Numbered from the stretch's first letter, positions 1-6,800 are shown. The stretch is DNA of 8,460 nucleotides from JABMPU01 sp964457455 (GCA_964457455.1 CAYWJN010000103.1:1-8460); one strand, 5' to 3'. The notes: generated from the sequence alone by a model not told the origin. Numbers and translations: made by a program.

Positions 1-38
1 ACATGTAGATTGATATTTTAAAAATGTCTCAGAAAAAG

Positions 39-66
39 TTTTCACACAGGCTGTCCTGCGTGGGAA
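39..66. repeat. imperfect inverted repeat / hairpin before the first gene
   Basis: The arms at 39-50 and 55-66 pair over 12 positions with one A-C mismatch and two G-T pairs around a CTGT loop; the core is CACACAGG / CCTGCGTG. It lies between the left edge of the window and the start of the hydrogenase protease. No T-run follows, so it is not a classical intrinsic terminator on the plus strand. It could be the end of the upstream transcription unit, a REP-like interspersed palindrome, or a leader structure. The pairing is seen directly; the role is not known. Confidence 0.5.
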
Positions 67-84
67 CATTTCAGGTAATTTCAA

Positions 85-552
85 ATGAAATTTGAAGATT
101 TTATCAAAAAGATTTTCCAAAAATATAAAGAAGAAGAAATCTATTTTATCGGACTTGGTAATCCATATCGAAGCGATGATGGAGTTGGGATTAAGTTCAT
201 TTCAAGAATCAAAAATCACTATAAGAATGCTTTTACTGAATTCGATAATATAACTGAAATTGTCCTGGATCTTTGTAATAATAATGAAAAAGGTCTGGTG
301 ATTTTTGTTGATAGTTCAGATTTTCAAGCAGAAGCAGGTGAGATTAGGATTACTGTTTATGATGAAATTGAAGATTTCGGAAAACACTTTCACAAAATAC
401 CTTTGAAGTTATACATGAAACTGCTCCAAAAAGCAGGTAAGCAAACGTTTCTGATTGCCATCCAACCGGAAAGCATCAAAGAAATAAATGAACCTGAGTT
501 AAGTAAAAAAGTAAAAGCAAGCTTGAATTTTCTAATAAAACAATTCGTTTGA
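85..552 (+). CDS. hydrogenase maturation protease (HycI/HyaD family)
   Basis: A 155-residue cytoplasmic endopeptidase of the family that removes the C-terminal tail of the [NiFe]-hydrogenase large subunit after nickel insertion. The signature GLGNPYRSDDGVG is at residues 23-35. By comparison with characterised members, the metal-binding positions are D32, D76 (in IFVDSSDF) and H103 (in HKIPLKL). The His-x-x-Pro-Leu pattern and the QPESI segment near 127-131 resemble the HycI branch. Length is normal for the family. ATG 85 is the only sensible start: an in-frame TAA lies at 76-78, and a CAGG Shine-Dalgarno-like motif at 72-75 precedes it by 9 nt. No hydrogenase subunit is in the window; its genes are probably immediately upstream, which is inference. 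The family assignment is secure, the exact hydrogenase substrate is not. Confidence 0.92.
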   Translation: MKFEDFIKKIFQKYKEEEIYFIGLGNPYRSDDGVGIKFISRIKNHYKNAFTEFDNITEIVLDLCNNNEKGLVIFVDSSDFQAEAGEIRITVYDEIEDFGKHFHKIPLKLYMKLLQKAGKQTFLIAIQPESIKEINEPELSKKVKASLNFLIKQFV

Positions 553-562
553 ATATTTTTGC

Positions 563-589
563 CACGAATGAACACGAATCTACACTAAT
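563..589. repeat. three 10-bp-phased CACGAAT repeats
   Basis: CACGAAT occurs at 563-569 and 573-579, and a one-base variant CACTAAT at 583-589, each starting exactly 10 bp after the previous one. Such CACGAAT-type short phased repeats turn up in intergenic regions of many bacterial genomes, but I know no assigned function. Phasing with the helical turn would put all three on one face of the DNA. The repeat is seen directly; any binding role is speculation. Confidence 0.6.
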
Positions 590-624
590 AAAGTATTATA
601 AAAAAAACAATTCCTTTTCTTAAT

Positions 625-659
625 TTGACAAAACTTTCTTAATTTATTTTTTCAAATTC
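625..659 (+). promoter_or_regulatory. possible promoter of the radical SAM gene
   Basis: A consensus -35 hexamer TTGACA is at 625-630, but the expected -10 region 17 bp downstream is only a T-rich stretch (around 646-653). It is flanked by a direct repeat of TTTCTTAATTT at 616-626 and 635-645. If the promoter is real, transcription would begin within a few bases of ATG 660, giving a leaderless or nearly leaderless mRNA. That would agree with the absence of any Shine-Dalgarno sequence before this start. Confidence 0.3.
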
Positions 660-1589
660 ATGAAAAATAATCTTGAAAAGAGGATTTATACTTATTCTAC
701 TTATTTGGAAAAGAAGTTTGAAAGAAAGGTTTTTCGGGTTGGATTGAGCACTGGTATAAAATGCCCGAACAGGACTGAAAACGGAGGATGCATCTTCTGC
801 AATCCCGAGACTTTTACCGGTGAATATCAATCTCAGAATTTAAGTATTGAAAAACAACTTGATGATGCCATTCCCAGAATAAAAAAGAGTTGCGGAGATG
901 TTGGTTTACTGGCATATTTTCAGGATGAAACTTCTACTGCTGGAGATGTCGAATTTTTAAGAGGTAAATTTTCTCAAGCTTTATCTCATCCGGAAATATT
1001 AGGATTGATTGTATCCACACGACCGGATTTCGTGGATTCTGAAATCGTGGAAATATTGCTGTCTTTTAAAGTGCCTGTTACGATTGAAATTGGCATGCAA
1101 TCTGTTCATGATAAAAGTTTGGATTTTCTTAATCGCAATCATAATTTTTTGCAAACACAAAAAGCAATTGAACTTTGTGGAAAAGCTGGTTTGGATGTGG
1201 GAGTTCATCTGATAATTGGAATCCCGAATGAAAGTTTTGATGATATGTTGCAAACCATAAAATATGTTTCTTCCAACGACTTCATCAAACAAGTAAAATT
1301 TCATAACCTCGTGGTTTATAAAAATACAAAACTGGCTGAAATGAAAAATATCCATTTGCTTTCTATAGATGAATATATTGACATTTTATCTGAGCTAATT
1401 CCTTTCTTACGTGGAGATATTGTGATTTCAAGATTGTTTACATCTAATATTAGAAAATCTCAAATAGCAGTAGGAAATTATGAAGGAAGTAAACCGGAAT
1501 GGCTAAATAAATTGCGTTTAAAACTGATTGAAAAAAAATATTATCAGGGCTGTAAAACTGATAAAATATATGATTTTGATTGTCGATAA
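660..1589 (+). CDS. YhcC-type radical SAM protein (TIGR01212 family)
   Basis: A 309-residue radical S-adenosylmethionine protein, the same length as E. coli YhcC as far as I recall. The [4Fe-4S] cluster cysteines are C35, C44 and C47 in CPNRTENGGCIFC, the CX8CX2C spacing of this family instead of the usual CX3CX2C. Further family blocks in order are YFQDETSTAGD near 82-92, IVSTRPDF near 117-124, IEIGMQS near 142-148, NRNH near 158-161, VHLIIGIPNE near 182-191 and KFHNLVVYKNT near 212-222. It also ends in the typical YYQGCK-like segment. The biochemical reaction of the family is not established; a role in tRNA or redox metabolism has been suggested, but the sequence does not show it. ATG 660 has no visible Shine-Dalgarno sequence; the gene is otherwise intact. 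It starts 107 nt after the protease and probably has its own promoter. Confidence 0.93.
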   Translation: MKNNLEKRIYTYSTYLEKKFERKVFRVGLSTGIKCPNRTENGGCIFCNPETFTGEYQSQNLSIEKQLDDAIPRIKKSCGDVGLLAYFQDETSTAGDVEFLRGKFSQALSHPEILGLIVSTRPDFVDSEIVEILLSFKVPVTIEIGMQSVHDKSLDFLNRNHNFLQTQKAIELCGKAGLDVGVHLIIGIPNESFDDMLQTIKYVSSNDFIKQVKFHNLVVYKNTKLAEMKNIHLLSIDEYIDILSELIPFLRGDIVISRLFTSNIRKSQIAVGNYEGSKPEWLNKLRLKLIEKKYYQGCKTDKIYDFDCR

Positions 1590-1593
1590 ATTC

Positions 1594-1628
1594 AACCATT
1601 GCGAAGGTCTTCGACCATTCGCAAGGTT
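1594..1628. repeat. strong palindromic element after the radical SAM gene
   Basis: Nested inverted repeats form a long hairpin. AACC 1594-1597 pairs with GGTT 1625-1628, GCGAA 1601-1605 with TTCGC 1618-1622, and GGTC 1606-1609 with GACC 1613-1616, around a TTC loop and a bulged A at 1617. The position, 4 nt after the stop codon, suits transcription termination, but no U-tract follows. It shares the TTGCGA...TCGCAAG stem with the hairpin at 2726-2752, so a REP-like interspersed palindrome is as likely. Confidence 0.55.
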
Positions 1629-1754
1629 AAACTAAATCCTTATAAAGTTATCAAAGAAATCGATGAATGTTTGAAAGGAAAAATTGAAAAATATCTCTGG
1701 AATCTTTATCTGGAAAAACCTGAATTACATTGGAAACCAATGTATAGGAAGTAA
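1626..1754 (+). pseudogene. probable 3' coding remnant, family unknown
   Basis: An open stretch of 42 codons ends at TAA 1752-1754 and reads like real protein, including KVIKEIDECLKGKIEKYLWN followed by a Trp/Pro/Tyr-rich tail ending KPMYRK. It has no start codon at its 5' end (the only ATG is four codons before the stop), no ribosome binding site, and begins inside the palindrome at 1594-1628. It happens to be in the same frame as the preceding radical SAM gene, but that gene already ends in its family-typical way at 1587-1589. Most likely this is the tail of a deleted gene joined here through the repeat. I do not recognise the family. Confidence 0.35.
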
Positions 1755-1831
1755 CACATAGCTCCGCTTTGTGATCTTTCAAATGGTTTAATGGAGCTAC
1801 TTCTGTGAGGTAAATTTTGCGTTCTAACGCA
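1755..1831. repeat. inverted-repeat cluster between convergent genes
   Basis: TAGCTCC at 1759-1765 and GGAGCTA at 1793-1799 are perfect 7-bp arms around a 27-nt loop, extended by CACA 1755-1758 and TGTG 1804-1807 with a small bulge. Just downstream a short palindrome, GCGTT-CT-AACGC, lies near 1819-1830. On the minus strand that palindrome is followed by AAAATTT, so it could help end the PPDK-regulator transcript arriving from the right only if that transcript reads past its stop at 1863. The remaining bases to 1862 hold no gene that I can see. Confidence 0.35.
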
Positions 1832-1862
1832 TGAGCATTGGAATGAGGATGAAATTAATTAT

Positions 1863-2675
1863 CTAATCATTATTTCTGTTATTCCTAAATGCTGTTAGAA
1901 TTTCAGAGGATATTTCTTCAATGGGTTTATTGGTTACATCTACTTTAAACCATTTCGGTTGTTTTTTATATATTTTGTTAGCATAATTTAATTCTGTTTT
2001 GACATGAGAGAGCTTTGCATATTCTCCTGTGGCTCCACCCAAATGTCTCTCTCTAACTTTTCTCAATTCAGCCAAACGATCGGGAAAAGTCATCAAACAA
2101 AAAACACGATTCGGTTGTAGTTTATAAATTATGTCAGGAACTTCAATTCCTAAGATAATTGGAATATTGGCTACGAACCATCCTTTAAATGCCAGGTAGA
2201 CACTTATGGGAGTTTTAAAGGTTCGGGATACGCCGAGTAACACAATTTCAGCTTTCTCCAATTCTTCGATTCTTTGACCGTCATCATGGCGAAAAGTAAA
2301 CTCGATTGCCTTTATTCGTTGAAAATAAGCTTTGTTTAATTCATGAAATACTCCTGGTTTTTCAGATGGAGAATCAGAAAAATTGTGTGATAATTGAGCT
2401 AAAAGTGGTCCCATCAAATCTATCGTATCGAGATTATGAAGACGACCTTGCTCTAGAATTAAATCGCGAAGTTTCTTTGAGACAATAGTATGAACGATCA
2501 TGCCCTTGATATTGTGAGCTTCGGAAATAATATGCAAGACTTGTTGTTTGGTCCGCACATTGGAACGCATGTATGTTCGTACTTCAGTCTCTTCAAATTG
2601 AACCAAGGCAGCTTTTAAGGCTTGCTCTGCTGTTAGACCGGTCCCGTCTGAAATTATGAAAATATGATGGAGCAT
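1863..2675 (-). CDS. PPDK/PEP synthase regulatory kinase-pyrophosphorylase (DUF299)
   Basis: A 270-residue bifunctional cytoplasmic regulator. It inactivates pyruvate,phosphate dikinase (or PEP synthase) by ADP-dependent phosphorylation of an active-site threonine and reactivates it by Pi-dependent dephosphorylation. Family signatures in order are SDGTGLTAE at 9-17, MGPLLAQLS at 88-96, FTFRHDDGQ near 126-134, and the P-loop-like nucleotide site GVSRTFKTP at 148-156 followed by YLAFKGWFVANIPI. The C-terminal VDVTNKPIEEISSEIL at 245-260 is also typical. Length is normal and nothing is missing. The ATG at 2675 is supported by an AGG Shine-Dalgarno motif 7 nt upstream (complement of 2683-2685). 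PPDK itself is not in the window, so which of the two enzymes is the partner cannot be told from here. A structured leader lies upstream at 2708-2760. Confidence 0.95.
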   Translation of the reverse strand: MLHHIFIISDGTGLTAEQALKAALVQFEETEVRTYMRSNVRTKQQVLHIISEAHNIKGMIVHTIVSKKLRDLILEQGRLHNLDTIDLMGPLLAQLSHNFSDSPSEKPGVFHELNKAYFQRIKAIEFTFRHDDGQRIEELEKAEIVLLGVSRTFKTPISVYLAFKGWFVANIPIILGIEVPDIIYKLQPNRVFCLMTFPDRLAELRKVRERHLGGATGEYAKLSHVKTELNYANKIYKKQPKWFKVDVTNKPIEEISSEILTAFRNNRNND

Positions 2676-2707
2676 AAGAAAACCTACTTTAGTTATTCTA
2701 CTTAAAA

Positions 2708-2760
2708 GGGCATTACCCGTTTATTTCTTGCGAAGTTTTTCTGGTCGCAAGATAATACCC
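2708..2760 (-). promoter_or_regulatory. structured 5' leader of the PPDK-regulator gene
   Basis: Read on the minus strand, GGGTATTA (complement of 2753-2760) can pair with TAATGCCC (complement of 2708-2715) with one mismatch. It encloses a perfect 8-bp stem TCTTGCGA / TCGCAAGA (2726-2733 with 2745-2752, 11-nt loop). TAATGCCC is followed by TTTT, and a smaller GGG-TAATG-CCC hairpin (2708-2718) competes with the long-range pairing. Mutually exclusive stems ending in a U-run some 30 nt before the start codon resemble an attenuator. It could equally be a REP-like palindrome; no known riboswitch class is recognised. Confidence 0.35.
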
Positions 2761-2834
2761 TAAAATCCTCACTTAATAAAAATATTCTTAAAATTTATTT
2801 AAACAAACGCCAGATATGAAAATAAAAAAAAGAT

Positions 2835-2902
2835 TTATTTGTCAAAGTTTTTAAAAATCTTGCATAAAATATATTGTTTTTTAAATGTCGTTACATTGCA
2901 TT
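2835..2902 (+). repeat. 68-bp direct repeat, copy 1
   Basis: Matches 3743-3810 at 67 of 68 positions in the same orientation (T at 2891 against C at 3799); identity stops abruptly on both sides. It begins TTATTTGTCAAAG and ends ACATTGCATT. It contains TTGTCA (2839-2844) and CATAAA (2863-2868, 18-bp spacing), so it looks like a promoter, but here it points into the 3' end of the HEPN gene and drives no visible gene. With copy 2 it brackets the MNT-HEPN cassette. Confidence 0.9.
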
Positions 2903-2954
2903 GAAACGAAAACAAACCAGCGTTTTTGTGAGGAACAGTTTATCGTAAAAAAAA

Positions 2955-3344
2955 TTATTTATCTTTAATTCTTTTGAGAGCGAAGTTTTTAACCTGCTTG
3001 GCAATTTCAATACTTTCTTTAGCTTCTTTAATCGTTGGAATGTAGAAATCATCTGGATAGCGGATTTCAACAGCATAAAATGAAAGGTTGCCAACATTTA
3101 TTTTGTGAAATTCCTTATCATATTTTGAACATAATTCAATAAGATATTCAAGATTGTGAGTTTTACCAAAATCGTGCTTTTGAAAGATAAGGTAAGCTTT
3201 AAGATATTTTTCAACAGCTTGTTGACAATGAAAACAGATTGCTTCAGTGATACATTCGTCAACGCTTATGTTCATTTCATGTTCAGCGACTTTTAAGTCA
3301 TTATCAGCTTTTGTAATCCAATTTTTTAAATATTCATTATTCAT
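2955..3344 (-). CDS. HEPN domain protein of an MNT-HEPN pair
   Basis: A 129-residue all-helical HEPN protein of the COG2250 type, the usual partner of a minimal nucleotidyltransferase in toxin-antitoxin-like modules. Visible family blocks are W9...A13..DL17..A20 at the N-terminus, CFHCQQAVEKYLKAYL at 37-52, KTHNLEYL at 61-68, and FYAVEIRYPDDFY at 89-101. The RX4-6H ribonuclease motif of classical HEPN toxins is absent: R95 is followed by F100, Y101 and I102 where His would be expected. Toxic RNase activity is therefore uncertain. The ATG overlaps the stop of the upstream nucleotidyltransferase gene by 4 nt (ATGA), showing translational coupling. The sequence from the stop to copy 1 of the flanking repeat holds no further gene. 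Confidence 0.9.
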   Translation of the reverse strand: MNNEYLKNWITKADNDLKVAEHEMNISVDECITEAICFHCQQAVEKYLKAYLIFQKHDFGKTHNLEYLIELCSKYDKEFHKINVGNLSFYAVEIRYPDDFYIPTIKEAKESIEIAKQVKNFALKRIKDK

Positions 3345-3652
3345 AAAGTTACACCCTCAAACAGAGCATTTCGCACCACACTACCAGGTTTGTCTTTCAA
3401 ATAGTCAATGTCTTTTTCGTCTTTCACTAAAACATCAGCATCTAACATCTTTGCTGCAAAACGTTTTCTAATCAGTGTTGATAGATTTATTTTATTCTGT
3501 TTTGAAGTAACTTTATTTATAATGATAAGAATATCAAAATCGCTTTGTATGGAATAATCGTCACGAGCTCTTGATCCAAAAAGAATAATTCTTTTATAAG
3601 CAATTTCTTCTAAAGAATCTTTAATGCTATTACGTAATGCATCAGAAATCAA
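3341..3652 (-). CDS. MNT-type minimal nucleotidyltransferase
   Basis: A 103-residue polymerase-beta-fold nucleotidyltransferase. The catalytic signature is G26-S27-R28 followed by S37-D38-x-D40 (LFGSRARDDYSIQSDFDILI), and a third acidic residue is supplied by D73 (or D71) in LDADVLV. All three carboxylates are present, so it is probably active. In characterised MntA-HepT systems the MNT protein acts as antitoxin by AMPylating the HEPN partner; applying that here is inference. The start is TTG, encoded at 3650-3652: a strong AAAGGAG Shine-Dalgarno (complement of 3658-3664) sits 5 nt before it. The nearer ATG (complement of 3655-3657) is out of frame and meets a stop after two codons. It is the first gene of the two-gene operon. 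Confidence 0.9.
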   Translation of the reverse strand: MISDALRNSIKDSLEEIAYKRIILFGSRARDDYSIQSDFDILIIINKVTSKQNKINLSTLIRKRFAAKMLDADVLVKDEKDIDYLKDKPGSVVRNALFEGVTL

Positions 3653-3665
3653 AGCATCTCCTTTG

Positions 3666-3692
3666 AATACCGTTTAAACACAAACTGGTATT
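3666..3692 (-). promoter_or_regulatory. inverted repeat upstream of the MNT gene, candidate operator
   Basis: AATACC-GTTT at 3666-3675 pairs with AAAC-t-GGTATT at 3682-3692, ten base pairs with one bulged T and a 6-nt loop. It lies directly upstream of the AAAGGAG ribosome binding site of the MNT gene, where toxin-antitoxin operons commonly carry an autoregulatory operator. Neither MNT nor HEPN has a recognisable DNA-binding domain, so an mRNA hairpin or a host regulator is an alternative. Confidence 0.4.
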
Positions 3693-3742
3693 TCAATTTT
3701 TTACTTTTCAAAAACACAAGTAGAAGATTTTAATAATGAATA

Positions 3743-3810
3743 TTATTTGTCAAAGTTTTTAAAAATCTTGCATAAAATATATTGTTTTTTAAATGTCGCT
3801 ACATTGCATT
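3743..3810 (+). repeat. 68-bp direct repeat, copy 2, with probable promoter of the long envelope gene
   Basis: Second copy of the repeat at 2835-2902, with one substitution. It ends 46 nt before ATG 3857. It holds a -35-like TTGTCA (3747-3752) and a -10-like CATAAA (3771-3776) with 18-bp spacing. An imperfect palindrome AGTTTTTAAAAATCT (3754-3768) lies in the spacer and could be an operator. This copy is correctly placed to transcribe the downstream gene, so it is probably the native site and copy 1 the duplicate. Confidence 0.75.
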
Positions 3811-3856
3811 AAAGTGTAATAATATTATTTTAGTTAAGGCTCAGAATTAGGTAATA

Positions 3857-6800
3857 ATGCGTTTATTCGAAAGAAAGATAAATTTTCAGCAATTAATGAG
3901 CAATTCGCTGTTCATCCTGAAGTTTCTGATTCTCATTATCTCATTGCTTTTCCTGTTTTTCAGTATCTTTTTCATTATCTTTAATTTTTCGGTGGGTCAT
4001 CAAAACGAGTTATTCTATTTTGCTTTTTGTTTGAAAATAACGATAATTCTGATCTTGTTTTATCTCATCTTTCAAACTGTAAAATCTTGGATAAACAAGT
4101 TTCAAGCTGCAAAAATCCTGGATGAATTCAACAAAGATAAAACCGATACTTATCAGAATGCTTTGGAACTTCTTAATGAGACGTTCGATCCTGAAATTCT
4201 CAAGCTCATCTTTAAAAAGGCAGATAAAAAAGCAGAAAACCAGATTATCAAACCGGATTGGGTTCAAATAAAATTTCTTATTCTTCCATTTATTTCAGTT
4301 CTAATATTTTCATTGTTGATTTTTATTTTAAATCCTCAAGAGTTTTCCAAAACACTAAACTTCTTTTTATTGAACAAACTCCCTCCGGTTGCACATAAGG
4401 AATTTGTGGAAGTTGAGCCGGGAAATATTATAATTTCATGTAATGAAAATCTTTTAATTGAAGTTGTAAATCCGGAAAGAGAAGTGGAACATTTTCTTTT
4501 TTATAAGATCGAAGAAAAATGGAGAGAAACCAAACTTCTCGATTTTAAAAAGATTTTCAACAACCTGGATTTTTCTTTTAACTATTTCATCAAAACTCCG
4601 TTTGCATCTTCAGATACATTTAGAGTAGATGTGTTTGAATATCCTGCTGTGAAAACCATTTCCATCAGGTACGATTTTCCCAAATATACCGGACTCAAAG
4701 CAGAACTTGAAACTGAAAGCAGCGGACATATCAAAGCGATTAAAAACACAAATATAATTTTGCAGATCGAAGCTAATAATCCGATTCAAACTGCTCATAT
4801 CATTTTTTTTGATGGCGAATTGAAGGAAATGGAAAGACTGGGAAAATCTTCTTTCAAAACTAATTTTAAAATTTCAAAAAATGGTTCTTATCATTTTAGA
4901 TTGAAAGATATTCTGGGAAATATATCTCAAAAAATCAGCAAAACAATTACTGTGATTCCGGATAAAGCTCCGGAAATTAGGATTGTTTCACCCGGAAAAG
5001 ATACTTTGCTCACGCAGAATATGTTGCTTCCTCTCAAGATATTTGCTTCGGATGATTTTGGTTTGCAAAACCTTAAACTTTTTTATTTCATTAATTATGG
5101 TGAAGAAACATTTTTTGAAATTCGAAATGAGATTGAAGGAAGTTTGTTGAATTTAGATTATGTTTTTGATTTGAATCAGATGTTCCTGATTCCCGGAGAT
5201 AAAGTAGTTTATTGGACAGAAATCACAGACAATTCTCCGGAAAAACAAAAAGCGGAAAGCCGGAAGTACATTGCCAGATTTCCCTCCATTGAAGAAATTT
5301 ACCAGGAAATTGAAAAGCAGGAAGCAGAGAATACGGACATCCTTCAAAATACACTTGAAAAATCTAAAGAATTGGAAAAAGATTTTGAAGAGAAGCGTCT
5401 TGAAATGCTGAAAAAAGATGAATTTGATTGGGATGACAAAAAGGAATTGGAAAAGTTTTTGGAAAACCAGGAAAATATGAATAGAGATATTCAGCAGATT
5501 ACAGAAGAATATCAGAATTTAATCGAGAAATTTGAAAGTAATAAAGCTCTTTCTACTGAAACTCTGGAAAAGATGCAGAAAATCAAGGATTTGATGGAAG
5601 AGATTTCTAATGAACAATTGCAGGAAGCAATGGAGAAATTGCAGGAAGCAATGGAAAATATGGACCCGGAAGTTATGAAAAAAGCAATGGAAGATCTCAA
5701 ATTCTCAATGGAAGATTTTATTCAAAAACTGGAACAAACCATAGATCTGCTGGAGGATATAAAGAAGGAACAAGCTATTCAAAAAGCTCTGGAAATCTCT
5801 GAAGAAATGGAAGAAATGCAATCCAAACTGAATGAAAAAACTAAGCAGCAAGAAAGCAAAACTAGCAAACAGGATGCATCCGAATTGGCTGAAGAACAGC
5901 AAACGATTTCTGAAAAACTGGAAAATCTGAAAGAGCAAATTGAAAAAGCTAAAGAAATGTTAGATGAGAAAAAGGACAAAGAAATATTAGAGAAAATGAA
6001 AGAACTTCAGGAGCAGATGGAGCAGGACAGCCTTTCTTCGGATTTGCAGGAAAGCTCTGAAAATTTGCAATCCGAGCAATTCGAGCAAGCAAAACAAAAG
6101 CAGCAGAATGCATCCAATAAAATGCAGAAAATGACGCAAAAATTACAGGAAATGAAGCAGATGATGTCTTCTTCTTCTATGATGGAAATGGGAAAAATCA
6201 TCGAAGAAACTATCAGGAGACTGCTGATTTTCTCTGATAAACACGAAGAATCGGCACAAAGTTATGTGAAAGATCCGTTTGCCATTTTACCTTCTCAAAT
6301 TGCTAATTTCGAAGGAATAGATTTGACTCTGAAAATTCTTTACAGTGTTCCCATGATAATTCTCGCGATCGGACCGAAATTTGTCTTTGATGCTAATTTC
6401 ACATTTTCCAATTATCGTGATTTATTCACAGATATTAATGATGCAAAAAATAATAAGATAAAAACATATCTCAGCAATATTCAGAAAGGAATAAATTTGA
6501 TGATTTTCGATTTGATGCAGGCGAGCAGTAATATGCAGCAAGGTGGCGGTGGTGGAATGCAATCTTTGATGCAGAGCTTGCAGCAGATGGGTCAGCAGCA
6601 GATGATGATGAATATGATGACTCAACAGCTTATGCAGCAAATTGGAAAGGATGGAATGATAAGCAATGAAACGCGTTCTCAGATGCAGAAGTTAGCGCGT
6701 GATGAACAAAGACTTGCAGAGAATCTGAAAAGGATGTTACAGAATAATCCTGAAGCTCAGAAACAGGTTTCTGCATTAAATAAGATTGTTGAAGATCTGG

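Noticed and set aside
2..13. Possible end of an upstream gene (H-V-D-stop in frame 2)
   Set aside because: Three codons are too few to support a coding call, although a hydrogenase gene upstream would fit the context.
999..1355. 118-codon minus-strand frame inside the radical SAM gene
   Set aside because: It lies wholly antisense to a well-supported gene with clear family motifs and has no recognisable features of its own.
2885..2968. Short open frame starting MSLHCI in repeat copy 1, with an 8-codon version in copy 2 (3793-3819)
   Set aside because: No ribosome binding site, the frames differ after the repeat, and the shared residues come only from the DNA repeat. The single base difference being synonymous is not enough to claim a leader peptide.
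2835..3810. The repeat pair as ends of an insertion sequence
   Set aside because: The copies are direct, not inverted, and the enclosed genes are MNT and HEPN with no transposase or recombinase.
3818..3829. Perfect AATAATATTATT palindrome before the long gene
   Set aside because: Made only of A and T in AT-rich DNA, so it is expected by chance.
5705..6201. Several Phe/Ser/Cys-rich minus-strand frames under the coiled-coil gene
   Set aside because: Their odd composition is what the complement of Glu/Lys/Gln-rich codons gives; they are shadows of the 3857-7099 gene.
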